Assembly (NCBI RefSeq): GCF_001422985.1
Contig: NZ_LMNL01000023.1
Coordinates: 506,516 to 570,515 of the forward strand
Source of the DNA: Methylobacterium sp. Leaf117
Lineage (GTDB): Bacteria; Pseudomonadota; Alphaproteobacteria; Rhizobiales; Beijerinckiaceae
DNA: 64,000 nt
Direction: 5' to 3'
The position numbers and the translations under genes were made by a program. The notes under the pieces were generated by a model. That model did no database searches and was not told the DNA's origin. It was given only the letters and a program-made list of their open reading frames with translations. Every line of letters begins with the position of its first letter. Within the stretch, counting starts at the first letter, position 1. Positions 27,172 through 34,930 of the stretch are shown here, one piece after another.

Positions 27172-28095
27172 TCACGGGATCCGCATGTCCGCGAGGACCC
27201 GATCGTGGAAGCCTTTCACCGGCCCCGCATGGACGAGTTCCATGTCGTCCAGGACGGTGCCCATGGTCAGGCTCGCGGCCTGCAGATGCTGGGCGATCTG
27301 CAGCACGCGGTCGATGCAGTCGGCAGCGTGGAAGGCGCGGCCCTCGGCGGTGGCATCGTCCGGCAGGATGGCCCGCGCCCGCTCCATCGTCTCCCGCAGG
27401 GCCGGGTCAAGCTCGTCCAGCGCCCATTGCGTGGTCCGGGCCATGATCGGCAGCAGGTGGTCGCCGAGCAGCATCTCGCCGGTGAAACCGGCATCCGGCA
27501 TCGCGGCGTTGTGGAAATGATGCGCCATGGCGGCGAGGAACACCTGCGTCGGGTCGGCCCGGTAGAACGGGCTGAGGACGACGCCGTAGACCGCGACCAT
27601 CAGGCAATGCTCGGCGTGGTTCTCGGGTGGCTCGAGCAGGATGCGCGGCTTGCCCGGGCAGGTTACGCCGGCCCGGGGCTGATGGGCCAGGGCGGCGACG
27701 AAGCCGGGCAGGGGACCCTGTACGAACGTGGCCGGCTGGCGCAGGGCCGCCCGGAGGCGGTCCCGCAGGACCGGATCGACGCTGTCGGCGACCGCATCGA
27801 GGCCGGATACCAGCACCTCCGCCACTGCCGCCTCGTCGAGACCAGCCGAGGCCAGGAAGGCCGCGTCGAGATCGCAGAGGCGGGCGGCCGTAAGCGCCTT
27901 GGCGGTGATGTCGAGGGCGACCGCCTCGGGCGGGGCGCCCCCCGTGAGGGCGCCCCAGCCCTGGGCGAACAGGCGCTCGGCGATCGAGCCGGTGCGCCCG
28001 GCCGAATGCACGCGCTTGAGGTCGTTGACCTCGACGAGGAGGGCGCGCAGCGCCAGCGGGGCCGCGGGACCGGCGCCCTCCGTCTGAGCGGTCAT
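27172..28095 (-). CDS. HD-domain-like predicted metalloprotein, function unknown
   Basis: About 307 residues from the ATG at 28095, which overlaps the inositol synthase stop (TGATG). A longer frame to 28113 exists. No full family match comes to mind. Histidines and acidic residues are spaced like an HD-superfamily site: ENHAEH (H160, H163), AHHFHNA (H192, H193, H195), D201, GDH (H213) and HAADCID (H256, D259). The canonical HD pair reads HH here. HD-fold proteins include phosphohydrolases and the mixed-valent diiron oxygenases such as myo-inositol oxygenase and PhnZ. Given the inositol context, an oxygenase is tempting but unproven. Confidence 0.55.
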   Translation of the reverse strand: MTAQTEGAGPAAPLALRALLVEVNDLKRVHSAGRTGSIAERLFAQGWGALTGGAPPEAVALDITAKALTAARLCDLDAAFLASAGLDEAAVAEVLVSGLDAVADSVDPVLRDRLRAALRQPATFVQGPLPGFVAALAHQPRAGVTCPGKPRILLEPPENHAEHCLMVAVYGVVLSPFYRADPTQVFLAAMAHHFHNAAMPDAGFTGEMLLGDHLLPIMARTTQWALDELDPALRETMERARAILPDDATAEGRAFHAADCIDRVLQIAQHLQAASLTMGTVLDDMELVHAGPVKGFHDRVLADMRIP

Positions 28096-29285
28096 CAGTG
28101 AGCGCCGAGCCAATCGAGCAGCATGGTCTGCTGCTTGCCGAAATCATGCTCGGGGCCGTGGCCGTTCTTCACCATGGGCGCCTTGAAGAAGCTCGAAAGC
28201 TGCTCCTGCGGGCCGCCGTCGCCGCGCTTCTTGGCGAGATCGAGAACGCGGGCGATCTCGATGACGAGAGGGGCCGCCAGGATCGAGTCCTTGCAGAGGA
28301 AGTTGACCTTGATCTGCATCCGCTGACCCAGGAAGCCGGTGACGTCGATGTTGTCCCAGGCTTCCTTGTCGTCACCGCGCGGGCGGTAATAGTGGATGTG
28401 GACCAGATGGTCCTCGACCGGGTAGCCGAGGATCGAGTCGAGCACCGTGCCCTTGGTGTTCAGCTTCGACTGGAGCGAGTCCTTGTCGTTCAGCGCAAGG
28501 CCGTCGCGATTGCCGAGGATGTTGGTCGAGAACCAGCCATCGACGTGCAGGGCGCGGGCCTTCAGGGCCGGGGCCAGCACCGTCTTCATCATGGTCTGGC
28601 CGGTCTTGCCGTCCTTGCCCGCCACGGGGACGTTGAGGTCCTTGGCGAGTTCGAGCAGGGCCGGCACATCCGCCGCCACGCTCGGGGTGAAGTTGGCGTA
28701 GGGCACGCCGCTCTTGATCGCCGCATAGGCGTAGAGCATCGCCGGGCTGATCGACTCGTCACTGCTGTCGAGGCCCTTCTCGAAGGCGGCGGTGGAGTTC
28801 AGGGTCGGATCGGACAGGTCGGGCCAACGCTCGGTGGAGGCGAGGTTGATGACCACCACCTCGTCGAGGTTGCTCTCGGCCTTGAAGCGGCGAAGATCGT
28901 TGGCGATCACCGAGACCGCCTCACGGTGGTCCTTGGCGACGATGCGGTTGGCACCCTCGATGTTCTTGCAGAACTTGGCGCTGCCGACGGCAGGCCAGGG
29001 CTTGATGCCCTTCAGGACCTGGGCGCCGTTCTCGATGTCCTGGGCGGAGAGGACGCCGTGGCCGGTGGCCGCGGAGCCGAGGTCGTCGTCGTTCAGGTCC
29101 CACCCGCCGAACACGAGATCCTTGTAATCGGCCATTCCAGCGACGGAGACGCCCGCCAGGGGCAGGCCGTCGAGGCGGTTCGATCCGGATTTGATCATCT
29201 CGATGCCTGCGATGGCGGTGGTGGCGACAGCGCCACCCATGCCAACGAACGCAACGCCGACACGGCGACCGGTCTGCATGCTCAT
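28095..29285 (-). CDS. ino1: Inositol-3-phosphate synthase
   Basis: A 396-residue enzyme from the ATG at 29285, chosen because AAGGAAG lies nine bases upstream. The NAD-binding loop VGMGGAVATTAIAG is near residue 15. Long conserved blocks follow: NLASTERW near 148, NFTPS near 198, the phosphate/active-site region GKDGKTGQTMMKT near 222, and the catalytic lysine in VNFLCKDSILAAP near 335. It converts glucose 6-phosphate to 1D-myo-inositol 3-phosphate by internal oxidation, aldol cyclisation and reduction. It is the first gene of the minus-strand operon and should supply the cyclitol for the enzymes downstream. Confidence 0.93.
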   Translation of the reverse strand: MSMQTGRRVGVAFVGMGGAVATTAIAGIEMIKSGSNRLDGLPLAGVSVAGMADYKDLVFGGWDLNDDDLGSAATGHGVLSAQDIENGAQVLKGIKPWPAVGSAKFCKNIEGANRIVAKDHREAVSVIANDLRRFKAESNLDEVVVINLASTERWPDLSDPTLNSTAAFEKGLDSSDESISPAMLYAYAAIKSGVPYANFTPSVAADVPALLELAKDLNVPVAGKDGKTGQTMMKTVLAPALKARALHVDGWFSTNILGNRDGLALNDKDSLQSKLNTKGTVLDSILGYPVEDHLVHIHYYRPRGDDKEAWDNIDVTGFLGQRMQIKVNFLCKDSILAAPLVIEIARVLDLAKKRGDGGPQEQLSSFFKAPMVKNGHGPEHDFGKQQTMLLDWLGAH

Positions 29286-29602
29286 TGGAAAACGGCTTCC
29301 TTCTTCAGGTCGAACGGGAGCCATTCCCAACCCGGGGGCCATTCCGCTCAGCCCTCACTAACTGGGCTTCCGAGGTTGCGTTCCAACCCTGGCCAGGACG
29401 CCTTTTTGACGCGGTATGACTGAACGACGGCCGAACGAATCGTTAAAAATCCGTAAATACAATGGCTTAACTCAACGTTAAGGCTGCCATCGTTGAATCA
29501 CGGAGCTGTCCCATTCTGGTCACAGCGACCGGCGAGACGTCCTCTCGCTGAATGACAACGAAGCCGCGCCCACGAAGGCAGCGGTACGAACAAGGACCAA
29601 TG
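29286..29602. other. Divergent regulatory region between inositol synthase and lytic transglycosylase
   Basis: This 317-bp gap is AT-richer than its surroundings around 29430-29500 and should hold promoters for both directions. A TTAA-N7-TTAA element lies at 29467-29481. I saw no terminator or RNA gene. Confidence 0.6.
29467..29481. promoter_or_regulatory. TTAA-N7-TTAA element, CtrA-box-like
   Basis: TTAA-CTCAACG-TTAA fits the core of the alphaproteobacterial CtrA consensus (TTAA-N7-TTAAC), except that G follows the second half-site. CTTAAC and GTTAAG at the same place also make a 6-bp inverted repeat around five bases. It sits 182 bp before ino1 and about 120 bp before the transglycosylase start. 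A weaker TTAA-N7-TAAA lies 24 bp away on the ino1-proximal side, at 29443. Confidence 0.4.
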
Positions 29603-30823
29603 ATGGGGGTTTTCCCGGAGCCGGCGCTCTGCGCCGACGACGTGAGCCGTCTCGTGCCCAACGAGACCTTCAATGCAGACGATACCGTGGCGTGGCTGCC
29701 CCGGACCGAGCGCCGTGCGCGCCGGAACTTCGCCGCTCTCGGCCGCCGAACCCTCGCCACGCTCCTGGCGGGCGCCATTCTGGGCGCAGCCCTTCCGCAG
29801 AATGCCCTGGCACCGGCAGCCGCTGCCCACGACCGGATCGACGAGCGCGCCGTGACGGCGCAGGCCCTGGCCCGTGAAAGCGCTGCGCCGATCCCAACCG
29901 CACCGGTCCTGGATCTTGTTTCGGATCTTGCGCGCGACACCTCCAACGCATCCGATTGGGCGGGGGTTCCCGTCATCGAGCAGGAGCCTGCCACTCTGAC
30001 GCTGATCGAGAGCGATCTGGCAGCCCTCGCTCCGAGCCGGGATGCCAGTGGGGCGGAGCACCTGCGCTTCGGCGACATGGCTGTGCGGCGCGAGATCGTC
30101 GACACCATTCTGCGCGCCGCGACCGAAACCGGCGTCGATCCGGCCTACATGATGGCGCTCGCCGACAAGGAGTCGAGCTTCTCCACCACGGTCAAGGCGT
30201 CGACCTCCTCCGCCGAAGGCCTGTTCCAGTTCCTGTCGGGCACCTGGCTCGAACTCATCCGCACCTATGGCGCCCGGCACGGGCTCGCCGACGAGGCGGC
30301 GGCCGTGAAGGGGCGCGGCAGCGCGATCACGATTCCCGACGAGGCCACCCGCACCCGCGTGCTGCGCCTGCGCCAGGACCCCTACATCGCGGCCCTCATG
30401 GCGGGCGAACTGATCAACCGCGACAAGGGCCGGATCGAGCAGCGCATCGGCCGCGACCTGTCGACGGCGGAACTGTACTTCGCGCATTTTCTCGGGACGG
30501 CCAGCGCCGGCCGCTTCCTTGCGCTCACCGCTGAGAAGCCCGACCAGGTCGCCAAGCAGGTGTTCAAGGCGGCCGCCAAGGCGAACCGCAGCCTGTTCAC
30601 CGAGAAGGCCGGCAAGGGTCGCCGCAGCCTCACCGTCGCGGAGGTCCGGGAAAAAATCGGCGGCATGATCGATCGCCGCCTCGACCGCTACGAAGGCGTC
30701 GGTGCCCTCGCGGCCCCGGAGGCGAAGGCCGAAGTGACACTGACCGAGATCGACACCGACCCGGCGCCGGCGGAGGCCGGCAAGCGCGTCCACGTCACCG
30801 AGGCGCTGGCGCCCGCCGAGTGA
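29603..30823 (+). CDS. Lytic transglycosylase SLT-domain protein
   Basis: About 406 residues. Three in-frame starts exist (29552, 29600, 29603); 29603 is preferred because AAGGA lies six bases before it. A cytoplasmic N-terminus of about 35 residues precedes one hydrophobic segment (LLAGAILGAALP), so the protein is membrane-anchored with its catalytic part in the periplasm. The SLT core has the catalytic Glu in ALADKESSFS near residue 191 and AEGLFQF shortly after. The region following does not contain LysM or SPOR motifs. It should cleave peptidoglycan glycan strands to anhydromuropeptides. It is divergent from the inositol operon. Confidence 0.85.
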   Translation: MGVFPEPALCADDVSRLVPNETFNADDTVAWLPRTERRARRNFAALGRRTLATLLAGAILGAALPQNALAPAAAAHDRIDERAVTAQALARESAAPIPTAPVLDLVSDLARDTSNASDWAGVPVIEQEPATLTLIESDLAALAPSRDASGAEHLRFGDMAVRREIVDTILRAATETGVDPAYMMALADKESSFSTTVKASTSSAEGLFQFLSGTWLELIRTYGARHGLADEAAAVKGRGSAITIPDEATRTRVLRLRQDPYIAALMAGELINRDKGRIEQRIGRDLSTAELYFAHFLGTASAGRFLALTAEKPDQVAKQVFKAAAKANRSLFTEKAGKGRRSLTVAEVREKIGGMIDRRLDRYEGVGALAAPEAKAEVTLTEIDTDPAPAEAGKRVHVTEALAPAE

Positions 30824-31183
30824 GGCCTGTTCACCCCGTGCGTGTCCGCCGACTTGAGCACCGGTCCGGCAGGATCAATCGCGGGTCTCCCTCCCGTCGA
30901 AGCAGGGCATTTGCAGAAGCCGTTTCGCTTGTCGGAAACCCCCTTGCGGCACGCCGTCATCCCGGGGCCGCGCGGCGGATCACGGGTTCCAGAAGCACAG
31001 GTGGCGCAAGACCTTGCGCCGTCGGCGGATCTGGATTGCACGCCGCTGGCGCGCCCCTTCGGTACCGGGCTCGCCTGCGGCGCCCCGGAATGACGGTGTG
31101 GTGCCATCTGCGATCCCCCTGCTGTGCGGGAGAGGGCGCCCTGATGCGCAGTCGTCGTCGTCAATCGCCGCGCATGTCCGCGC
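30824..31183. other. Convergent intergenic stretch carrying a palindromic repeat
   Basis: A 360-bp gap between two convergent genes. Its middle is the inverted-repeat element described separately. No gene or clear U-tailed terminator is seen. Confidence 0.6.
30955..31095. repeat. MITE-like element with imperfect ~30-bp inverted ends
   Basis: The left end starts CGTCATCCCGGGGC and the right end, read on the other strand, starts CGTCATTCCGGGGC. Similarity between the two ends continues for about 30 bp through a GC-rich arm ending near CGGGTTCC and CGGTACCG. About 70 bp lie between the arms, with no coding frame. The ends resemble the palindromic intergenic repeats (CCGGAATGACG) common in Hyphomicrobiales genomes. 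Copy number cannot be tested within this window. Confidence 0.55.
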
Positions 31184-32782
31184 TCAATGCCCGGCCGGCG
31201 TCTCGCCGCCGAGCTTGACGTTGCGCAGGATCATCGCGAGGGGCACCGCCGCCCCGGAGACGAGGCAGAGCGACCAGAACACGTCGATGTAGCCCCAATA
31301 GGCGACCTGGGTCTGCAATTGCTGGCCGATCCAGGCCATGGCCTGGTTCTGCGCCTCGACGCCGCTGGCCCCGTGGGTCTGGAAGTACCGCGTCGCGGTG
31401 CGCAGAGCCTCCTGATAGTTGGGGTTGGCGCTGGAGATGCTCTCGCCGAGGCGGCTCTGGTGGAATTGCTGCCGGTAGGCGAGCACGTTCTGAGCCAGGC
31501 TCACGCCCATCGAGCCGCCGACGTTGCGGGCGACGTTGATCAGGGCCGAGGCCTGATCGGTCTGCGACTTGGCGATGCCGTCGTAGGATGCGGCCGTGAT
31601 CGAGATGAAGATCAGCGGCAGGCCGATACCGATATAGATGCGCGACCAGGCGAAGAACCAGAAGCTGGTATCGCCGTACAGGCGGGTCAGGTCGTACATC
31701 GCGGCCGAGACGATCGCGGCGCCGATCGCGATGAGGTATTTCGGCTGCACCTTGCCGGAAATGCGGCCGACCACCAGCATCATCAGCACGGTGACGAGGC
31801 CGCCGGGCGCCAGCACGAGCCCAGCCAGCGTCGCGGTATAGCCGAAATATTCCTGCACCAACTGCGGCACGAACTGCGTCGTCGCGATCAGGATGGCGCC
31901 GGTGGCCATCATCACCAGGAAGCACGAGCCGAACTGGCGGCTGCCGAGGAGGCGAAGGTCGACCACCGGGTTCTTGCGGGTCAGCTCCCACGGGATCATC
32001 GCCACGAAGGCGAAGGCGCAGATCACCGCGAACACCACGATGAAGTTCGATCCGAACCAGTCCTTGCGCTGACCCTCGTCCAGGACGACCTCGAGCGCGC
32101 CCAGGAAGGTCGCGACGAGGAGGAACCCGATCAGGTCGAAGCGCACGCCCTCGCGGCGCAGGCGCTTGCGCTCCTCCACCGCTCCCGGCGGGTCCTCGAG
32201 CAGCATGTGCATCAGCCCCAGCGCCATGAGGCCGATCGGGCCGTTGATCAGGAAGCACCAGTGCCAGGAGACGTTGTCGGAGAGCCAGCCGCCGAGCGTC
32301 GGGCCGATCACGGGCGCCACCACGACGGCGAGGCCGTAGAGCGCGAAGGCCTGGCCCCGCTTCGCCGGCGGGAACGAATCGGCCAGAATCGACTGGGCCA
32401 GCGGCGCCATGCCGCCGCCGCCGAGACCCTGGAGCACCCGGAAGACCAGGAGCGATTCGAGGTTCCAGGCGAAGCCGCACAGCACGGAGGCGACGGTGAA
32501 GAGCGCGATGCTCCACATGAAGAAGGCCTTGCGGCCATAGCGCTTGGCCAGGAAGCTCGAAGCCGTCAACACGATGGCGTTGGCGACGAGGTAGCTCGTC
32601 ACCACCCAGGCCGCCTCGTCCGGTCCCACCGCGAGGCCGCCGGAAATGTAGCGCAGGGCGACGTTGGCGATGGTGGTGTCGAGCACCTCCATGAAGGTCG
32701 CTAGAGAGACCACGAGGGCGATGGCCCAGGGATTGTGGCCACCCGGGGCCTTCGCCGACGCGCCGCTGTCCGCGGCGCTCAT
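31184..32782 (-). CDS. DHA2 family MFS multidrug exporter (EmrB-like)
   Basis: A 532-residue transporter from the ATG at 32782, overlapping the adaptor stop by four bases (ATGA). About fourteen hydrophobic helices are seen, as expected for DHA2. The motif FLAKRYGRKAFF near residue 75 is the MFS motif A, and RVLQGLGGGGMAPL near 115 is motif B. The motif C-type PVIGPTLGGWL near residue 165 marks it as a drug-proton antiporter. With the HlyD-type partner upstream it would form an EmrAB-like pump crossing both membranes with an outer-membrane channel supplied elsewhere. Confidence 0.9.
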   Translation of the reverse strand: MSAADSGASAKAPGGHNPWAIALVVSLATFMEVLDTTIANVALRYISGGLAVGPDEAAWVVTSYLVANAIVLTASSFLAKRYGRKAFFMWSIALFTVASVLCGFAWNLESLLVFRVLQGLGGGGMAPLAQSILADSFPPAKRGQAFALYGLAVVVAPVIGPTLGGWLSDNVSWHWCFLINGPIGLMALGLMHMLLEDPPGAVEERKRLRREGVRFDLIGFLLVATFLGALEVVLDEGQRKDWFGSNFIVVFAVICAFAFVAMIPWELTRKNPVVDLRLLGSRQFGSCFLVMMATGAILIATTQFVPQLVQEYFGYTATLAGLVLAPGGLVTVLMMLVVGRISGKVQPKYLIAIGAAIVSAAMYDLTRLYGDTSFWFFAWSRIYIGIGLPLIFISITAASYDGIAKSQTDQASALINVARNVGGSMGVSLAQNVLAYRQQFHQSRLGESISSANPNYQEALRTATRYFQTHGASGVEAQNQAMAWIGQQLQTQVAYWGYIDVFWSLCLVSGAAVPLAMILRNVKLGGETPAGH

Positions 32783-34002
32783 CTCACGTGCACGCGCGGC
32801 ACGATCGACATGCCCGGCCCGATCGAGACGTCGGTCGGCCACTGGTCCACGACGATCTTCACCGGGATGCGTTGGACCACCTTGACGTAGTTGCCGGTGG
32901 CGTTCTGGGCAGGAAGAAGGCTGAAGGCGGTTCCGGAGCCAGGCTGCACCGAATCGACGTGGCCGGTGATCTTGCGATCGGGATAGGCGTCGATTTCGAT
33001 GTCGGCGTGCTGACCCGGCCGCATGTCGGTGATCTGCGTCTCCTTGTAGTTCGCGATGACCCAGATGTCGTCGGGCACGAAGGTCGAGAGCGTCTGTCCG
33101 GCCTGGGCGAACTGGCCCTTGGCGCCGGAAAGCTGGACCACCCGGCCCGCCTGCGCGGCCGTGACAGTGGTGTAGCCGAGATTGAGCTCGGCCTGGGCCA
33201 GTTGGGCCTTGCTGGTGGCCAGACTGGCTTCGGCGCCCGCCTTCTGGGCGGAGAGGGCGCCCACCTGCGTGCGCGCCGCCGTCAGGGCCGCTTTGGCACG
33301 ATCGTCGGCGGCCTGCTGCTGCTCCAAGGTGGAGGACGAGGATTGCGAGCGCTGGATCGTCCCGGCGCCCTTCTCGGCGAGGTCGCGATACCGGGCCGCG
33401 TCCTCGCGGGCGAATTTCAGGGACGCCTCCGCCTGGGTCACCTCCGCCTGCGCCGCGTCGACCTGAGCCTTCTGGCCTTCGATCTGCGCCTCGAAGTTGC
33501 GGATCGAGGCCTCGGCCGAGGCGACCTGGGCTCGCGCCTGCGCCAGAGCCACGTCGTAGTCGCGCCTGTCGATCTGGAACAGCACGGCGCCGGCCTCGAC
33601 ATGCTGGTTGTCGGTGACCGGCACGTCGACGATGTAGCCGGCAACCTTCGGCGCGATCGAGAATTGCCGCGCATCCACGAAGGCGTCGTCGGTGGATTCG
33701 TAAGGGTGCAGGGCGGTCAGCCAGTACAGATAGACTCCGACCGCGAGGACCACGAAAGCCACCGCGATCCCGAGCGCCCAGAATGGATGCCGGCGCAGGA
33801 TGTTCGGCTTCGTCTCGGAGTTCTTGTCCTGGGCGGCCTCGTCTTCGGCGCTCGCACCATCGGGCGACGATTCCGCCTCGTCCGCCCCGGAATCTCCGGG
33901 CGCCTTGCCTTCAGGATCCGAAGGCCGCGTCGCGCTGTCCCGTGCCGGCTGGCGCCGCCCGGTCTGCTGGTCCTGAAGCATCGGCTGACCGTCCGCACGC
34001 AT
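32779..34002 (-). CDS. HlyD family efflux adaptor (EmrA-like)
   Basis: About 407 residues from the ATG at 34002; starts at 33981 or further upstream cannot be excluded. A hydrophilic, acidic N-terminal tail of about 70 residues leads into one transmembrane helix (ALGIAVAFVVLAVGVYLYW), giving a single-pass anchor as in EmrA. Then follow the barrel-sandwich first half (TDDAFVDARQF), a long Ala/Gln/Glu-rich coiled-coil hairpin (about 150-280), and the second half with VRLSG-like VVQLSGAKGQF. It joins the MFS pump to an outer-membrane channel. The two genes overlap by four bases. Confidence 0.88.
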   Translation of the reverse strand: MRADGQPMLQDQQTGRRQPARDSATRPSDPEGKAPGDSGADEAESSPDGASAEDEAAQDKNSETKPNILRRHPFWALGIAVAFVVLAVGVYLYWLTALHPYESTDDAFVDARQFSIAPKVAGYIVDVPVTDNQHVEAGAVLFQIDRRDYDVALAQARAQVASAEASIRNFEAQIEGQKAQVDAAQAEVTQAEASLKFAREDAARYRDLAEKGAGTIQRSQSSSSTLEQQQAADDRAKAALTAARTQVGALSAQKAGAEASLATSKAQLAQAELNLGYTTVTAAQAGRVVQLSGAKGQFAQAGQTLSTFVPDDIWVIANYKETQITDMRPGQHADIEIDAYPDRKITGHVDSVQPGSGTAFSLLPAQNATGNYVKVVQRIPVKIVVDQWPTDVSIGPGMSIVPRVHVR

Positions 34003-34196
34003 CCATGGGCCGCCCGGTTCCCGACCGCGCAGCCCGTAACTCCCACCTCGGCGACAACAAGAAGTAGCGCTCCGGATTGTTCCCGGGCGCCTCCGGACAT
34101 TCGACGTTTTGGTCTTGATCCGCACGGAACGTCCCGATTTCCGGATGCGTTCACGGGCGAGGCGGACGCTCCGCCTGCAACCTGTAGGAGGTTCGT

Positions 34197-34832
34197 ATGG
34201 CGACCGGTTCTCCCCTGTCTTCTCCCGGCAGAGCCAGCCCGGGGGGCACCCCGAGGCTCGACGCGATGAGCACGGTGCTCGCCCGCAACTGGTGGCTGGT
34301 CGCCCTGCGCGGGGTCGTCGCCATCCTGTTCGGCCTCGTCGCCTTCGTGGCGCCGGGCGCGTTCGTGCTGTCGCTGGTGCTGTTCTTCGCCGCCTACATG
34401 CTGGTCGACGGCATCGTGGGCATCGTCGCCTCGGTGCGGGCGGCGCAGCGGCACGAGCGCTGGGGCTTCCTGCTGGTGGAAGGGCTCCTCGACATCGTCG
34501 TCGGCATCGCCGCCGTGATGGTGCCGGCCGCCGCCGTCTGGGCCTTCGTCTACCTCGTGGCGTTCTGGGCTCTCGTCACCGGCGGCCTGATGGTCGCGGC
34601 CGGGTTCCGCCTGCATGCCCATTACGGGCGCTGGTTCCTGGTGCTCGGCGGGGTGGTGTCGATCCTGTTCGGGATCGCGCTGCTGATCAATCCCGGCATA
34701 TCCGCGCTGGTGCTGGCCTGGTGGATCGGGTCCTACACGGTCGCCTTCGGCGTGTTGCTGGTCATCCTCGGTCTGCGCCTGCGCGGACGCCACGCCGAAG
34801 CCGGTCGTCCGGCCCCCCTCGGGCGGTCCTGA
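34197..34832 (+). CDS. HdeD family membrane protein
   Basis: A 211-residue protein with a strong ribosome site (AGGAGG, five bases before the ATG). After a 30-residue polar N-terminus it shows six hydrophobic helices in three repeated pairs, each with an aromatic-glycine entry such as WWLVALRGVVAILFGL and WGFLLVEGLLDIVVGI. That repeated pattern defines the HdeD/DUF308 family. E. coli HdeD is linked to acid resistance at high cell density, but the biochemical role is not established. It is probably monocistronic and is divergent from the EmrA-like gene, with 194 bp between. Confidence 0.85.
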   Translation: MATGSPLSSPGRASPGGTPRLDAMSTVLARNWWLVALRGVVAILFGLVAFVAPGAFVLSLVLFFAAYMLVDGIVGIVASVRAAQRHERWGFLLVEGLLDIVVGIAAVMVPAAAVWAFVYLVAFWALVTGGLMVAAGFRLHAHYGRWFLVLGGVVSILFGIALLINPGISALVLAWWIGSYTVAFGVLLVILGLRLRGRHAEAGRPAPLGRS

Positions 34833-34930
34833 ACGGCGTAGCCTTGGCCGCGGGACATGGTCTAGAACCGGGGCCGAGACCGTGCGGCGCCGAGCCGTCG
34901 CGCGTCGTTTGTCCGTGATCATGGCCCCCG

